This document shows positions 48,149-55,874 of a stretch of DNA of 64,000 nt, piece by piece. The notes below the pieces were generated by a model, which was not told the DNA's origin, did not search any database, and saw nothing but the letters and a program-made list of their open reading frames with translations. Made by a program: the position numbers and the translations under genes. The stretch's first letter is position 1; each line of letters begins with the position of its first letter. The DNA lies in contig CAYGLV010000004.1 of the NCBI GenBank assembly GCA_964351025.1, positions 1 through 64,000 of the forward strand. Reading direction: 5' to 3'. The DNA comes from CAYGLV01 sp964351025. Lineage in GTDB: Bacteria; Actinomycetota; Thermoleophilia; Gaiellales; Gaiellaceae.

Positions 48149-49168
48149 GTGTCCAGCACCGGTCACCTCGAGGTTCCCGGCGGCGCCGCGGGCGAGAGCC
48201 CTGCGGGGTCGATCACCTACCTCGACGCGGTGCGCGCGGCGCTGCGGGACGCGCTGCGCTCCGACGAGCGCGTCTTCCTGCTCGGTGAGGACATCGGCGC
48301 CTTCGGCGGTGCGTTCGGCGTCACCGCCGGCCTGCTCGACGAGTTCGGCGAAGAGCGGGTGCTGGACACGCCGATCTCCGAGGAGGGCTTCGTCGGGGCG
48401 GCGATCGGGGCCGCCTGGATGGGAGAGCGGCCGGTCGTGGAGATCCAGTTCGCCGACTTCCTCTCCTGCCCGTTCGACCAGATCGTCACCGTGGCTGCGA
48501 AGACGCACTGGCGGTCGGGGATCGCCCTGCCGCTGACGATCCGCGCGCCGACCGGCGGCGGCGTCCGCGGCGGGCCGTTCCACGCGTCCTCGCCGGAGGG
48601 CTTCTTCGCCGGCGTGGCGGGGCTGAAGGTCGTCTGCCCCGGCTCGGTCGAGGACGCCTACGGCCTGCTGCGCACCGCGGTCGAGGACGACGACCCGGTG
48701 CTCTACCTCGAGCACAAGGCGCTCTACCGGCGGCTGCGCGCCGAGCTGCCGCCGGAGACGCACCGCACGCCGATCGGCAAGGCTCGGATCGCGAAGCCGG
48801 GGACGGACGCGACCGTCGTCACCTACGGCTCCGGCGTCGCCCTCGCACTCGACGTCACCGGCCGCGTAGCCGCCGACGTCGAGGTACTCGACCTGCGCAC
48901 CGTCTGGCCACTCGACAGCGACGCGATCCTGGACTCGGTCGGACGCACGAGCCGCGTGCTCGTGCTCCAGGAGGCCTCCCGCTCGTCCGGTGTCGCCGGG
49001 CACGTGCTTTCGCTGATCGCGCGCGAGGGCTTCGAGTCGCTCGACGCCCCGCCCGCCCTGCACGCCGCGCCCGACACGCCGGTGCCGTTCGCGCCGGAGC
49101 TCGAGGACGCCTACCTCCCCTCCCTCGAGTCCACAACCGCCGCCCTGGAGCAGCTCCTTGCCTACTGA
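48149..49168 (+). CDS. 2-oxoacid dehydrogenase E1 component, beta subunit
   Basis: A 339-residue transketolase-like pyrimidine-binding subunit: FLLGEDIGAFGGAFGVT, DTPISEEGFVGAAIGAAWMG (catalytic Glu), VEIQFADFLSCPFDQIV and THWRSGIALPLTIRAPTGGG. It would pair with the alpha subunit encoded next, which overlaps its end by 11 bases. The GTG start lies eight bases after a -10 box TAGGCT (48135-48140). No E2 or E3 gene is present, so the pair could also be an acetoin-dehydrogenase-type E1. Confidence 0.9.
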   Translation: MSSTGHLEVPGGAAGESPAGSITYLDAVRAALRDALRSDERVFLLGEDIGAFGGAFGVTAGLLDEFGEERVLDTPISEEGFVGAAIGAAWMGERPVVEIQFADFLSCPFDQIVTVAAKTHWRSGIALPLTIRAPTGGGVRGGPFHASSPEGFFAGVAGLKVVCPGSVEDAYGLLRTAVEDDDPVLYLEHKALYRRLRAELPPETHRTPIGKARIAKPGTDATVVTYGSGVALALDVTGRVAADVEVLDLRTVWPLDSDAILDSVGRTSRVLVLQEASRSSGVAGHVLSLIAREGFESLDAPPALHAAPDTPVPFAPELEDAYLPSLESTTAALEQLLAY

Positions 49169-50168
49169 CGGGATCATTCCGGCCTCGGAGGCGAAGAGCG
49201 TCGCGCACGCGACGAGGCTCGAGCTGTTCCGGCTCGTCCTTCTCCAGCGCCTCGTCGAGGAACGCGTGCTCGCGCTCTACCGCCAGGGGCGGATCGCCGG
49301 CTCCGTCTACGACGGCCGGGGCCAGGAGGCGGTGGCCGCAGGCGCTGGGCTCGCACTCGGCCCCGACGACGTCGTCGCTCCGCTCAACCGCGAGCTCGCC
49401 TGCCACTTCGCGCGTGGAGTCGAAGTGGCGCACGTCTTCCGCAACTTCCTCGGCAGGGCGACCGGACCGACGTTCGGCCGCGACGGGAACATGCACTTCG
49501 GCGTCCCCGAGCGCGGCGTCTTCCCGCTCGTCTCGATGCTCGGCAACCTCTGCCCGGTCGTCACCGGCGCGGCGCTCGCCTTCAAGCGGCGCGGTGAGCC
49601 ACGCGTCGCCCTGACCTTCCTCGGCGAGGGGGCGTTCTCGGTCGGCGACACGCACGAGGGGCTCAACCTCGCGGCGGTGTGGCGCGTGCCGGCCGTCTTC
49701 GTCATCCAGCACAACCAGTGGTCGTACTCGACGCCGGTCGCGAAGCAGACCGTGAACGCGAACTTTGCCGAACGGCTCAGCGGCGGTTGGTCGATCCCGG
49801 CCGAGCGCGTGGACGGCTCGGACGCCCTTGCCGTCTACGAGACGGTGCAGGCGGCGGTCGAGCGGGCGCGCGCGGGCGAGGGCCCGCAGGCGGTCGAGGC
49901 GCTCTCCTTGCGCCTGCACGGCCACGCCGCCCACGATGACGGACGCTACGCGGACGCAGCCGCGCGCGAGGAGTACGAGCGCACCCGCGATCCCGTCGAG
50001 CGCATGGCCGCCCGCCTGCTCCTCGACGGCCTCTCGGAGACGGCGGTCGAGGCCCTTCGGGGCGAGGCTGCGGACGAGGTCGCCCGCGGGCTCGCCGAGG
50101 CCGAGGCGGCGCCGGCACCCGATCCGGCGAGGCTGCTGGACGGCGTCTACGCGAGCCCGATCGACTAG
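49158..50168 (+). CDS. 2-oxoacid dehydrogenase E1 component, alpha subunit
   Basis: A 336-residue TPP-binding subunit: RIAGSVYDGRGQEAVAAGAG, TFGRDGNMHFG, and the TPP/Mg motif LGEGAFSVGDTHEGLNLAAVW with VIQHNQWSYSTP. The start is TTG, with GGAGCAG upstream. It lies after the beta subunit, the reverse of the common alpha-beta order. Substrate not predictable; a branched-chain or acetoin-type enzyme fits the context. Confidence 0.9.
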   Translation: MPTDGIIPASEAKSVAHATRLELFRLVLLQRLVEERVLALYRQGRIAGSVYDGRGQEAVAAGAGLALGPDDVVAPLNRELACHFARGVEVAHVFRNFLGRATGPTFGRDGNMHFGVPERGVFPLVSMLGNLCPVVTGAALAFKRRGEPRVALTFLGEGAFSVGDTHEGLNLAAVWRVPAVFVIQHNQWSYSTPVAKQTVNANFAERLSGGWSIPAERVDGSDALAVYETVQAAVERARAGEGPQAVEALSLRLHGHAAHDDGRYADAAAREEYERTRDPVERMAARLLLDGLSETAVEALRGEAADEVARGLAEAEAAPAPDPARLLDGVYASPID

Positions 50169-50182
50169 GGGAGAATCGGGCC

Positions 50183-51247
50183 ATCGGCGACATCGTCGAC
50201 ACCCCGGAGGAGGCCGCCGCCCTCGAGCTGGCCCCGCTTCTCGTCCTGCGCCCGCTCGAGACGATCTTCGACGCGGCCGGCCTCGGCGCGGGCCCGATCG
50301 AGGCCGAGCGGATCGGGGAGGGCCACTCGAACGTCACCTTCCTGCTCCGTCGCGGCGGCGACTGCTTCATCCTGCGCCGCCCGCCGCGGCCGCCGCTCCC
50401 GCCCTCGGCCCACGACGTCATCCGCGAGGCGCGGCTGCTACGGGCGCTCGACGGGACCCGCGTGCCCGTTCCGCGCGTCCTCTACTCCCACGAGAGCGAG
50501 CAACCCCTCGGCGTCCCCTTCTACGTCATGAACCACGTCGAGGGCTCGGTCGTCACGCGCTCGCTGCCGCCCGCTCTGGACTCCCCGGACGAGCGGGCTC
50601 GCATCGCAGAAAGCCTGATCGCGACCCTCGCCGAGCTGCACGCGGTCGACTGGCAGGCCGTGGGACTGGAGGGCTTCGGCCGGCCGACCGGCTACCTCGA
50701 GCGTCAGCTCAGGCGCTTCGGCGGGCTCTGGGAGCTGACGAAGACGCGCGAGCTGCCCCGGCTCGAGGAGGTCACGGCGCGGCTCGCCGCAACGATGCCG
50801 GAGTCCCCGCCCTCGACGATCGTCCACGGCGACTACCGGCTCGGCAACTGCATGCTCGGGCCGGAGCCGCAAGCGCGCGTCGTCGCGCTGCTCGACTGGG
50901 AGCTCTCCACGATCGGCGACCCGCTCGCGGACGTCGGCTATCTGACGGCGACCTGGTTGAAGACCGGCACGCCGCTCGACCGCTCCCCCGTCACGCGCGC
51001 GGAGGGCTTCCCGACCGCCGACGAGCTCGTCGCCCGCTACGAGGAGCTGACCGGCCGCGCCATGGCGCGCGTCCACTGGTACCAAGCGCTCGCGCTCTGG
51101 AAGGCTGCGGTCTTCATGGAGGGCAACTACCGGCGCTGGCTCGCGCGCACGACCGACGACGCCTACTACTCAACCATGGACGTGGGCGTGCCGACGCTGG
51201 TAGACGCAGCCTATGCTCTCACCGAGTTGGATAGGACCGCACTTTGA
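50183..51247 (+). CDS. APH-like phosphotransferase (ACAD10/11 kinase-like), start codon unusual
   Basis: About 354 residues: EEAAALELAPLLV and GEGHSNVTFLLRRGGDCFILRRPP (nucleotide-binding loop), YVMNHVEGSVVTRSLPP, the catalytic loop IVHGDYRLGNCML, and VVALLDWELSTIGDPLADVGYL. This is the family of the kinase domain of ACAD10/11 and related acyl phosphotransferases. The conserved N-terminus begins upstream of the first ordinary start codon (GTG 50462). The likely start is an ATC at 50183, with GAGAAT six bases upstream. It follows the E1 alpha gene by 14 bases. Confidence 0.8.
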   Translation: MGDIVDTPEEAAALELAPLLVLRPLETIFDAAGLGAGPIEAERIGEGHSNVTFLLRRGGDCFILRRPPRPPLPPSAHDVIREARLLRALDGTRVPVPRVLYSHESEQPLGVPFYVMNHVEGSVVTRSLPPALDSPDERARIAESLIATLAELHAVDWQAVGLEGFGRPTGYLERQLRRFGGLWELTKTRELPRLEEVTARLAATMPESPPSTIVHGDYRLGNCMLGPEPQARVVALLDWELSTIGDPLADVGYLTATWLKTGTPLDRSPVTRAEGFPTADELVARYEELTGRAMARVHWYQALALWKAAVFMEGNYRRWLARTTDDAYYSTMDVGVPTLVDAAYALTELDRTAL

Positions 51248-51272
51248 AATGGGGGGAGTGCCTGTTTAGACT
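51244..51272 (+). promoter_or_regulatory. Sigma-70-type promoter of the second molybdenum hydroxylase cluster
   Basis: TTGAAA (51244-51249, over the stop codon of the upstream kinase gene) and TAGACT (51267-51272) are separated by 17 bases. Transcription should start near 51279, with GAAGGG as ribosome site before the ATG at 51311. Confidence 0.72.
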
Positions 51273-51310
51273 CGGTTCCTCGGTTCCCACCTGCGAGTGA
51301 AGGGCTCCGC

Positions 51311-52096
51311 ATGCCAGCAATTGACGTTCTGACACCGACATCCCCGGACGAAGCGGTCGCCGCTTTCGGCGACGGCACCGGCGTCGTCGTGCTCGGCGGC
51401 GGCACGATCGTCGTGCCGGAGATGACCTACGGTCGGCTCAAGCCCGAGCGCGTGCTGATGCTCGGCCGGTCCGGGCTCGCCGGGATCTCGCGCAGCGGCT
51501 CGACGGTCACGATCGGGGCCGCGACGAGCGTCGCAGACCTCGTCGGGCTGCCTGCCCCACTTGGGCCATGCGCGGCGAACGTGGCCGACGCCGAGATCCG
51601 CGCCCAGGGCACCGTCGGCGGCAACCTCTGCGCGGGCGAAGGGCCCGAGGCGCCACGCGGCGACCTCCAGGGCGCGCTGCTCGCGCTCGGCGCGACCGTC
51701 CGCTCGGCGGGAGCCGGGGGAATCTCGAGCGACCCGCTCGAGGACTTTCTGCCCAAGCGCCGCTCGCGGCTCGCTCTCGACGTCTCCTTCGAGGAGCCCG
51801 CCGCAGGCGCGTTCGCGAACCTCGACCGCCCCCACACGCACGACTACACCGCGCTCGCCGTCTCCGGCGCTCGCGCCGCCGACGGCACGATCCGGCTCGC
51901 CGCGACCGGCGCCGGCTGGTGGGGGCTACGGCTCCCGTCGGCGGAGGCGCAGGCCGGTGACCCGGAGGCGGCCGGTCACGCCGCGCTCGCCGACGTCCAA
52001 CTCGCCGACGACGCACTCGCCTCCGCCTGGTACCGCGGCAAGGTGCTGCCCGTGCTCGTCCGCCGCGTCCTCGTCCAGCTCAAGGAGATCGCATGA
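51311..52096 (+). CDS. Molybdenum hydroxylase FAD-binding subunit (second cluster)
   Basis: A 261-residue subunit of the CoxM/NdhF type: VVVLGGGTIVVPEMTYGRL (first FAD motif, degenerate relative to AGGQSL), ADAEIRAQGTVGGNLCAGEG (second FAD motif), and a C-terminal domain with a conserved LALDVSFEEP strand. It is first in a four-gene hydroxylase operon under a 17-spaced promoter. Its stop overlaps the start of the Fe-S gene (ATGA). Confidence 0.85.
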   Translation: MPAIDVLTPTSPDEAVAAFGDGTGVVVLGGGTIVVPEMTYGRLKPERVLMLGRSGLAGISRSGSTVTIGAATSVADLVGLPAPLGPCAANVADAEIRAQGTVGGNLCAGEGPEAPRGDLQGALLALGATVRSAGAGGISSDPLEDFLPKRRSRLALDVSFEEPAAGAFANLDRPHTHDYTALAVSGARAADGTIRLAATGAGWWGLRLPSAEAQAGDPEAAGHAALADVQLADDALASAWYRGKVLPVLVRRVLVQLKEIA

Positions 52097-52602
52097 ACCT
52101 CACCGTCAACGGCATCGAACGGGAGGTCGAGAGCGGCCCGCTGACGCCACTGCTCTTCGTCCTCCGCGACGAGCTCGAGCTCACGGGCGCGAAGGCCGGC
52201 TGCCAGCAAGGCGGCTGCGGCGCGTGCACCGTCCTCGTGGACGGCGAGCCGCGCCGCTCGTGCCTGACGCCGCTCATCGCGGTCGAGGGCGCGGCGATCA
52301 CAACCGCCGAGGGGCTCGGCACACCCGAAGACCTCGCGCCGATCCAGCAGGCGTTCACGCACCACTACGCGGCACAGTGCGGCTTCTGCACGTCCGGGCT
52401 GATGCTGGCCGCGCAGGCGTACATCGACCACGGGGGCACCGACGACCGCCACGCGATCCAGGAGGCGCTCTCAGGCCACGTCTGCCGCTGCACCGGCTAC
52501 GTGAAGATCGTGGACGCCGTCGCCGCCGCCGCGCGGGGCGACGAGTTCGACATGACCGTCACGGCAGGCAGCTCCGGCATGACCACGGGAGGTGTGAGAT
52601 GA
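52093..52602 (+). CDS. Molybdenum hydroxylase 2Fe-2S subunit (second cluster)
   Basis: A 169-residue protein with the first cluster GCQQGGCGACTVLVDGE (C-x4-C-x2-C) plus SCLTPL, and the second cluster QCGFCTSGL and CRCTGYVKIV. A C-terminal tail (TVTAGSSGMTTGGVR) is longer than in the first cluster's subunit. GGGAGGTGTGAG is the ribosome site of the next gene. ATGA overlaps join it to both neighbours. Confidence 0.92.
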   Translation: MNLTVNGIEREVESGPLTPLLFVLRDELELTGAKAGCQQGGCGACTVLVDGEPRRSCLTPLIAVEGAAITTAEGLGTPEDLAPIQQAFTHHYAAQCGFCTSGLMLAAQAYIDHGGTDDRHAIQEALSGHVCRCTGYVKIVDAVAAAARGDEFDMTVTAGSSGMTTGGVR

Positions 52603-53969
52603 AGGCCATCGGCGCACGTCTCCCCCGCTACGACGGGATCGCGCACGTCACCGGCCGCACGACCTACGTGGACGACGTCCGCATTCCCGGAACGCTCTGG
52701 GTGAAGGCGCTCCGCTCGCCGCACCACCATGCGGCGATCACGAAGCTCGACACAGGCCCGGCCGAGGCGATGAAGGGCGTCCACGCGGTCGTCACGGCCG
52801 CCGACGTGCCCCTGCTCGTCTACGGCCACCTCTCGGCGCTCGGGATCCCGGGCGACGAGCCGCTGCTTGCCGACGGCGAGGTGCGTTACGAGGGCCAGCC
52901 GATCGCCGTCGTCGCCGCCGAGAGCGAGCAGCTCGCAATGGCTGCGGTAGAGGCGATCCGGATCGAGTACGAGGAGCGCCCGGCGCTCTTCGACATCCGC
53001 AAGGCGTTCGACCCGGACGCCCCCGTGGTTCACGAGTGGGGCAACTGCTACCCGCACTTCGAGGGCGAGATGGACCGCCGCCAGATTCGCAAGGGCGACA
53101 TCGAGTGGGCCTTCGACAAGGCGGACACGATCGTCCAGGGCGTCTACCGGCCGGCAGCGATCGAGCACGTCCCGCTCGAGACGCAGGTCTGCCAGGTCGT
53201 CCCGGAGGCGAACGGCCGCCTGACGATCTACTCCTGCACGCAGGCCCTCTACTTCTCGCTCGGGGTCGTCTGCGCGCACCTGCAGCTTCCACTGAACAGG
53301 GTCAAGGTCGTCGGCGGCACCGTCGGCGGCGGGTTCGGCGGCAAGGTGGACACGGCGACCGAGACGATGTGCGCCCTGCTCGCCCAGAAGTCCGGCAGGC
53401 CGGTGAAGTGGCGCTGGACGCGAGAGGAGGAGTTCCTCTGCTCGTCCACCCGCGCGCCGTGGCACATGGAGATCGCCGACGCGGTCACCAAGGACGGCTG
53501 GATTCTCGGCCGCAAGATGCTGACGCTGCACGACTCCGGCGCGTACGCCCGCTTCTCCCCGTACGGCCTGACGAAGCACAGCTTCCACCACGCAGGGGCG
53601 TACACGATCCCGAACATCCACTTCGACGGCTACGTGGTGTTCACGAATCGTGTGCCGACGACCGCGATGCGCGGCTTCGGCGTCACGTCCGTCTCGTTCG
53701 CGGTCGAGACGCATCTGAGCCGGATCGCCGTCGAGCTCGGGATCGACCCCTTCGAGCTGCGCCTGAAGAACGCAAACCGGATCGGCGACACGACCCCGAA
53801 CGGCGTCGTGCTCACCGATCCCTCGACCGTGCCGACGATCCAGGCGATCGCCGACGCGATCGGACACGAGCTCACGGCCGAGTACCGCACGACGACCGGG
53901 GACACCCGGTCGGGCGCGTTCCTGCCGGAGCACCTCGTCGCCCAGCTCGGGAACCCGGAGGACCACTGA
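52599..53969 (+). CDS. Split molybdenum subunit, N-terminal half
   Basis: A 456-residue protein equal to the first part of CoxL/XDH Mo subunits: ARLPRYDGIAHVTGRTTYVDD, EGQPIAVVAAESEQLA, the Mo-domain entrance VGGTVGGGFGGKVDTATE and the segment TTAMRGFGVTSVSF. It stops after about 450 residues, and the rest is encoded by the next gene. The ATG of that gene overlaps its stop (TGATG). A comparable split is known for the nicotinate dehydrogenase of Eubacterium (NdhL/NdhM). Confidence 0.87.
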   Translation: MKAIGARLPRYDGIAHVTGRTTYVDDVRIPGTLWVKALRSPHHHAAITKLDTGPAEAMKGVHAVVTAADVPLLVYGHLSALGIPGDEPLLADGEVRYEGQPIAVVAAESEQLAMAAVEAIRIEYEERPALFDIRKAFDPDAPVVHEWGNCYPHFEGEMDRRQIRKGDIEWAFDKADTIVQGVYRPAAIEHVPLETQVCQVVPEANGRLTIYSCTQALYFSLGVVCAHLQLPLNRVKVVGGTVGGGFGGKVDTATETMCALLAQKSGRPVKWRWTREEEFLCSSTRAPWHMEIADAVTKDGWILGRKMLTLHDSGAYARFSPYGLTKHSFHHAGAYTIPNIHFDGYVVFTNRVPTTAMRGFGVTSVSFAVETHLSRIAVELGIDPFELRLKNANRIGDTTPNGVVLTDPSTVPTIQAIADAIGHELTAEYRTTTGDTRSGAFLPEHLVAQLGNPEDH

Positions 53970-55072
53970 TGGCCAAGCACACAGGCCGGGGGATCTCGGC
54001 GATCGAGTACCCGACCGGCATGAACCAGAACGGCGACCCGTCGCAGGCGTGGATCAAGATCAAGCCGGACGGACGCGTTGACGTGTTCGCCGGCACATCC
54101 GACATCGGCAACGGCTCGAAGACGATCCAGTCTCAGATCGTCGCCGACACGCTCGGGGTCCCGTACGACTGGATCACGTACGACAACTCGAACACGGACT
54201 CGTCGCCGCTCTGCACGGGCACGTTCGCCTCGCGCGCGACGTTCGTCGCCGGCATGGCCGCGAAGAAGGCGGCCGAGAGCGCCCGGACGAAGCTGCTGGA
54301 GGTCGCAGGCAAGCTGCTCGAGATCGATCCGGCCGACCTGGACGTCGTGGACGGCGAGGTGATCCCGAAGGGGGCACCGCAGAAGAAGATCTCCGTCGCC
54401 GACGTCGCGGGAGCGGCCACGTGGGTGTACGGCGAGCTGATCACAGGCACCGGCGCCCAGCTGAAGCCGTACGCCGCGATCGTGGACACCGAGACGGGCC
54501 GCGTCGACCTCCCGCCGCACTCCGCGATCTCGTACGCCGCCTGCGCGGCGGAGGTCGAGGTGGACGACGAGACGGGCCAGGTGACAGTCACGCACCTCTG
54601 GCAGTGCTTCGACGTCGGCCATGCGCTCAACCCGACGCTCGTCGAGGGTCAGATCGAGGGCGGCGCCGTGCAGGGGCTCGGGCTCGGCGTGCTCGAGAAC
54701 TCCTACCCGTACTACCCGAGCGTCGAGCACCGCGGGGGACAGTTCGGCTCGTACCTCGTGCCGGGCATGGAGGACCTGCCCCAGATCGACACGATCATCA
54801 TCGAGAACCCGTCCGCGGATGGCCCCTACGGCGCGAAGGGGATCGGCGAGATGGCGAACAACCCGCAGCCGCCGGCGATCACGGCGGCCGTCTACGACGC
54901 AATCGGCGTCTGGATCACCGAGCTGCCGATCACACCGGAGCGCGTGCTGCGCGCGCTCGAGGCGAAGGCAGTGCCGCGCCGCACAGGCAAGGTCGTGCTC
55001 TTCGACGAGGAGCTGTCGATGGCCGAGGTTGCGCACGCCGACGTCGCGGTGAGGCTCGTCGTCAATGCCTGA
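53969..55072 (+). CDS. Split molybdenum subunit, C-terminal half
   Basis: A 367-residue protein with the second Mo-binding region: VDVFAGTSDIGNGSKTIQSQIVAD, TGTFASRATFVAG, HLWQCFDVGHALNPTLVEGQ and the catalytic-glutamate motif GPYGAKGIGEMANNP. It continues the preceding gene, and together they equal a normal large subunit of about 820 residues. The enzyme would hydroxylate a small heterocycle or similar compound. The following cupin and tautomerase fit ring-cleavage chemistry. Confidence 0.87.
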   Translation: MAKHTGRGISAIEYPTGMNQNGDPSQAWIKIKPDGRVDVFAGTSDIGNGSKTIQSQIVADTLGVPYDWITYDNSNTDSSPLCTGTFASRATFVAGMAAKKAAESARTKLLEVAGKLLEIDPADLDVVDGEVIPKGAPQKKISVADVAGAATWVYGELITGTGAQLKPYAAIVDTETGRVDLPPHSAISYAACAAEVEVDDETGQVTVTHLWQCFDVGHALNPTLVEGQIEGGAVQGLGLGVLENSYPYYPSVEHRGGQFGSYLVPGMEDLPQIDTIIIENPSADGPYGAKGIGEMANNPQPPAITAAVYDAIGVWITELPITPERVLRALEAKAVPRRTGKVVLFDEELSMAEVAHADVAVRLVVNA

Positions 55073-55457
55073 GTCGCCCTTCCGCAGCTGGAACGGCGTC
55101 GAGCCCCATCCCATCTTCCCCGGGGTGGGGCTTCACGCGATCGGTGGCGAGCAGGCGCTGCTCTGCCGCGTGACCTACGCACCGGGGACGAACGTCCGCC
55201 GGCATTCGCACGAGGCGACCGAGCAGGTGATGGTGATCACGGCTGGGTCGTTGCGGATGACGATCGGGGACGAGACGCGCGTCCTCGCCGCCGGCGATCT
55301 GGCCGTCGTCAACCGGGGCGTCGAGCACGAGCTCTGGTCGGAGAACGGCTGCGAGTTCTTCGAGGCGCTCGCCCCGGTACCGCGCGACCACGTCCCCGAG
55401 CCCGGGCGCGATCTCGTGCTCGGCGAACAGGGCGACGCGCTGCACGTCGAGCGCTGA
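55065..55457 (+). CDS. Cupin protein of the second hydroxylase cluster
   Basis: A 130-residue protein with VRRHSHEATEQVMVITAGSL (His-x-His...Glu metal ligands) and AAGDLAVVNRGVEHELW. It overlaps the Mo-subunit gene by eight bases. Possible dioxygenase or stabilising/isomerase role acting on the hydroxylated product; not certain. Confidence 0.82.
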   Translation: MPESPFRSWNGVEPHPIFPGVGLHAIGGEQALLCRVTYAPGTNVRRHSHEATEQVMVITAGSLRMTIGDETRVLAAGDLAVVNRGVEHELWSENGCEFFEALAPVPRDHVPEPGRDLVLGEQGDALHVER

Positions 55458-55483
55458 CCACCACGAGACCAGGAGAGACTCAC

Positions 55484-55666
55484 ATGCCAATGATCGACGT
55501 CAAGCTCTACGACCGCCGCGTCACCGAGGAGTCGGTTCCGAAGATCATCGAGGCGCTCACGAAGGCACTCGCAGAGTCGAGCGGGGCCGCGCCGGAGCAC
55601 ATCCACGTGGTCGTGCAGGGAGTTCCGCCCCAGCACTGGGGCATCGGCGGCAAACCGGGGGCCTGA
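55484..55666 (+). CDS. 4-oxalocrotonate tautomerase family protein
   Basis: A 60-residue protein with the hallmark of the family, a proline directly after the initiator methionine (MPMIDVKLYDRRVTEE) that becomes the catalytic N-terminal base. A helix follows (VPKIIEALTKALAES), then the second beta strand EHIHVVVQGVPPQHWGIGG. AGGAGAGACTCAC precedes the ATG. In catabolic clusters it isomerises unsaturated dicarboxylic acids after ring opening. Confidence 0.9.
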   Translation: MPMIDVKLYDRRVTEESVPKIIEALTKALAESSGAAPEHIHVVVQGVPPQHWGIGGKPGA

Positions 55667-55721
55667 CGCCCCTGGCCGCGGCCCTCCCAGCCGGCGGAGC
55701 CGGCCTCCGGGCCGCTCGCGC

Positions 55722-55811
55722 CGCTGGACTGCAGGATGCCGCCCGCGCGCCGCTTGGCCGTACTCGTTGTACTGTCCGGCGCGTCGCGCGGGCGTCCTCC
55801 ATTTGCCAGCG
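55722..55811. other. Long imperfect palindrome in a convergent region
   Basis: Nested arms: CGCTGG (55722-55727) with CCAGCG (55806-55811), AGGATGCCGCCCGCGCG (55733-55749) with CGCGCGGGCGTCCT (55785-55798), and GTAC repeats around a small loop near 55760-55771. It lies in the 208-base gap between the converging tautomerase and dehydratase genes, which holds no gene. Likely terminator or remnant of a palindromic element. Confidence 0.45.
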
Positions 55812-55874
55812 ACGCGCCAGGAACGTCAGGGCGCGGACTCGTGGGAACGCGCCTCTACGCCAACGGGCAGTCTG

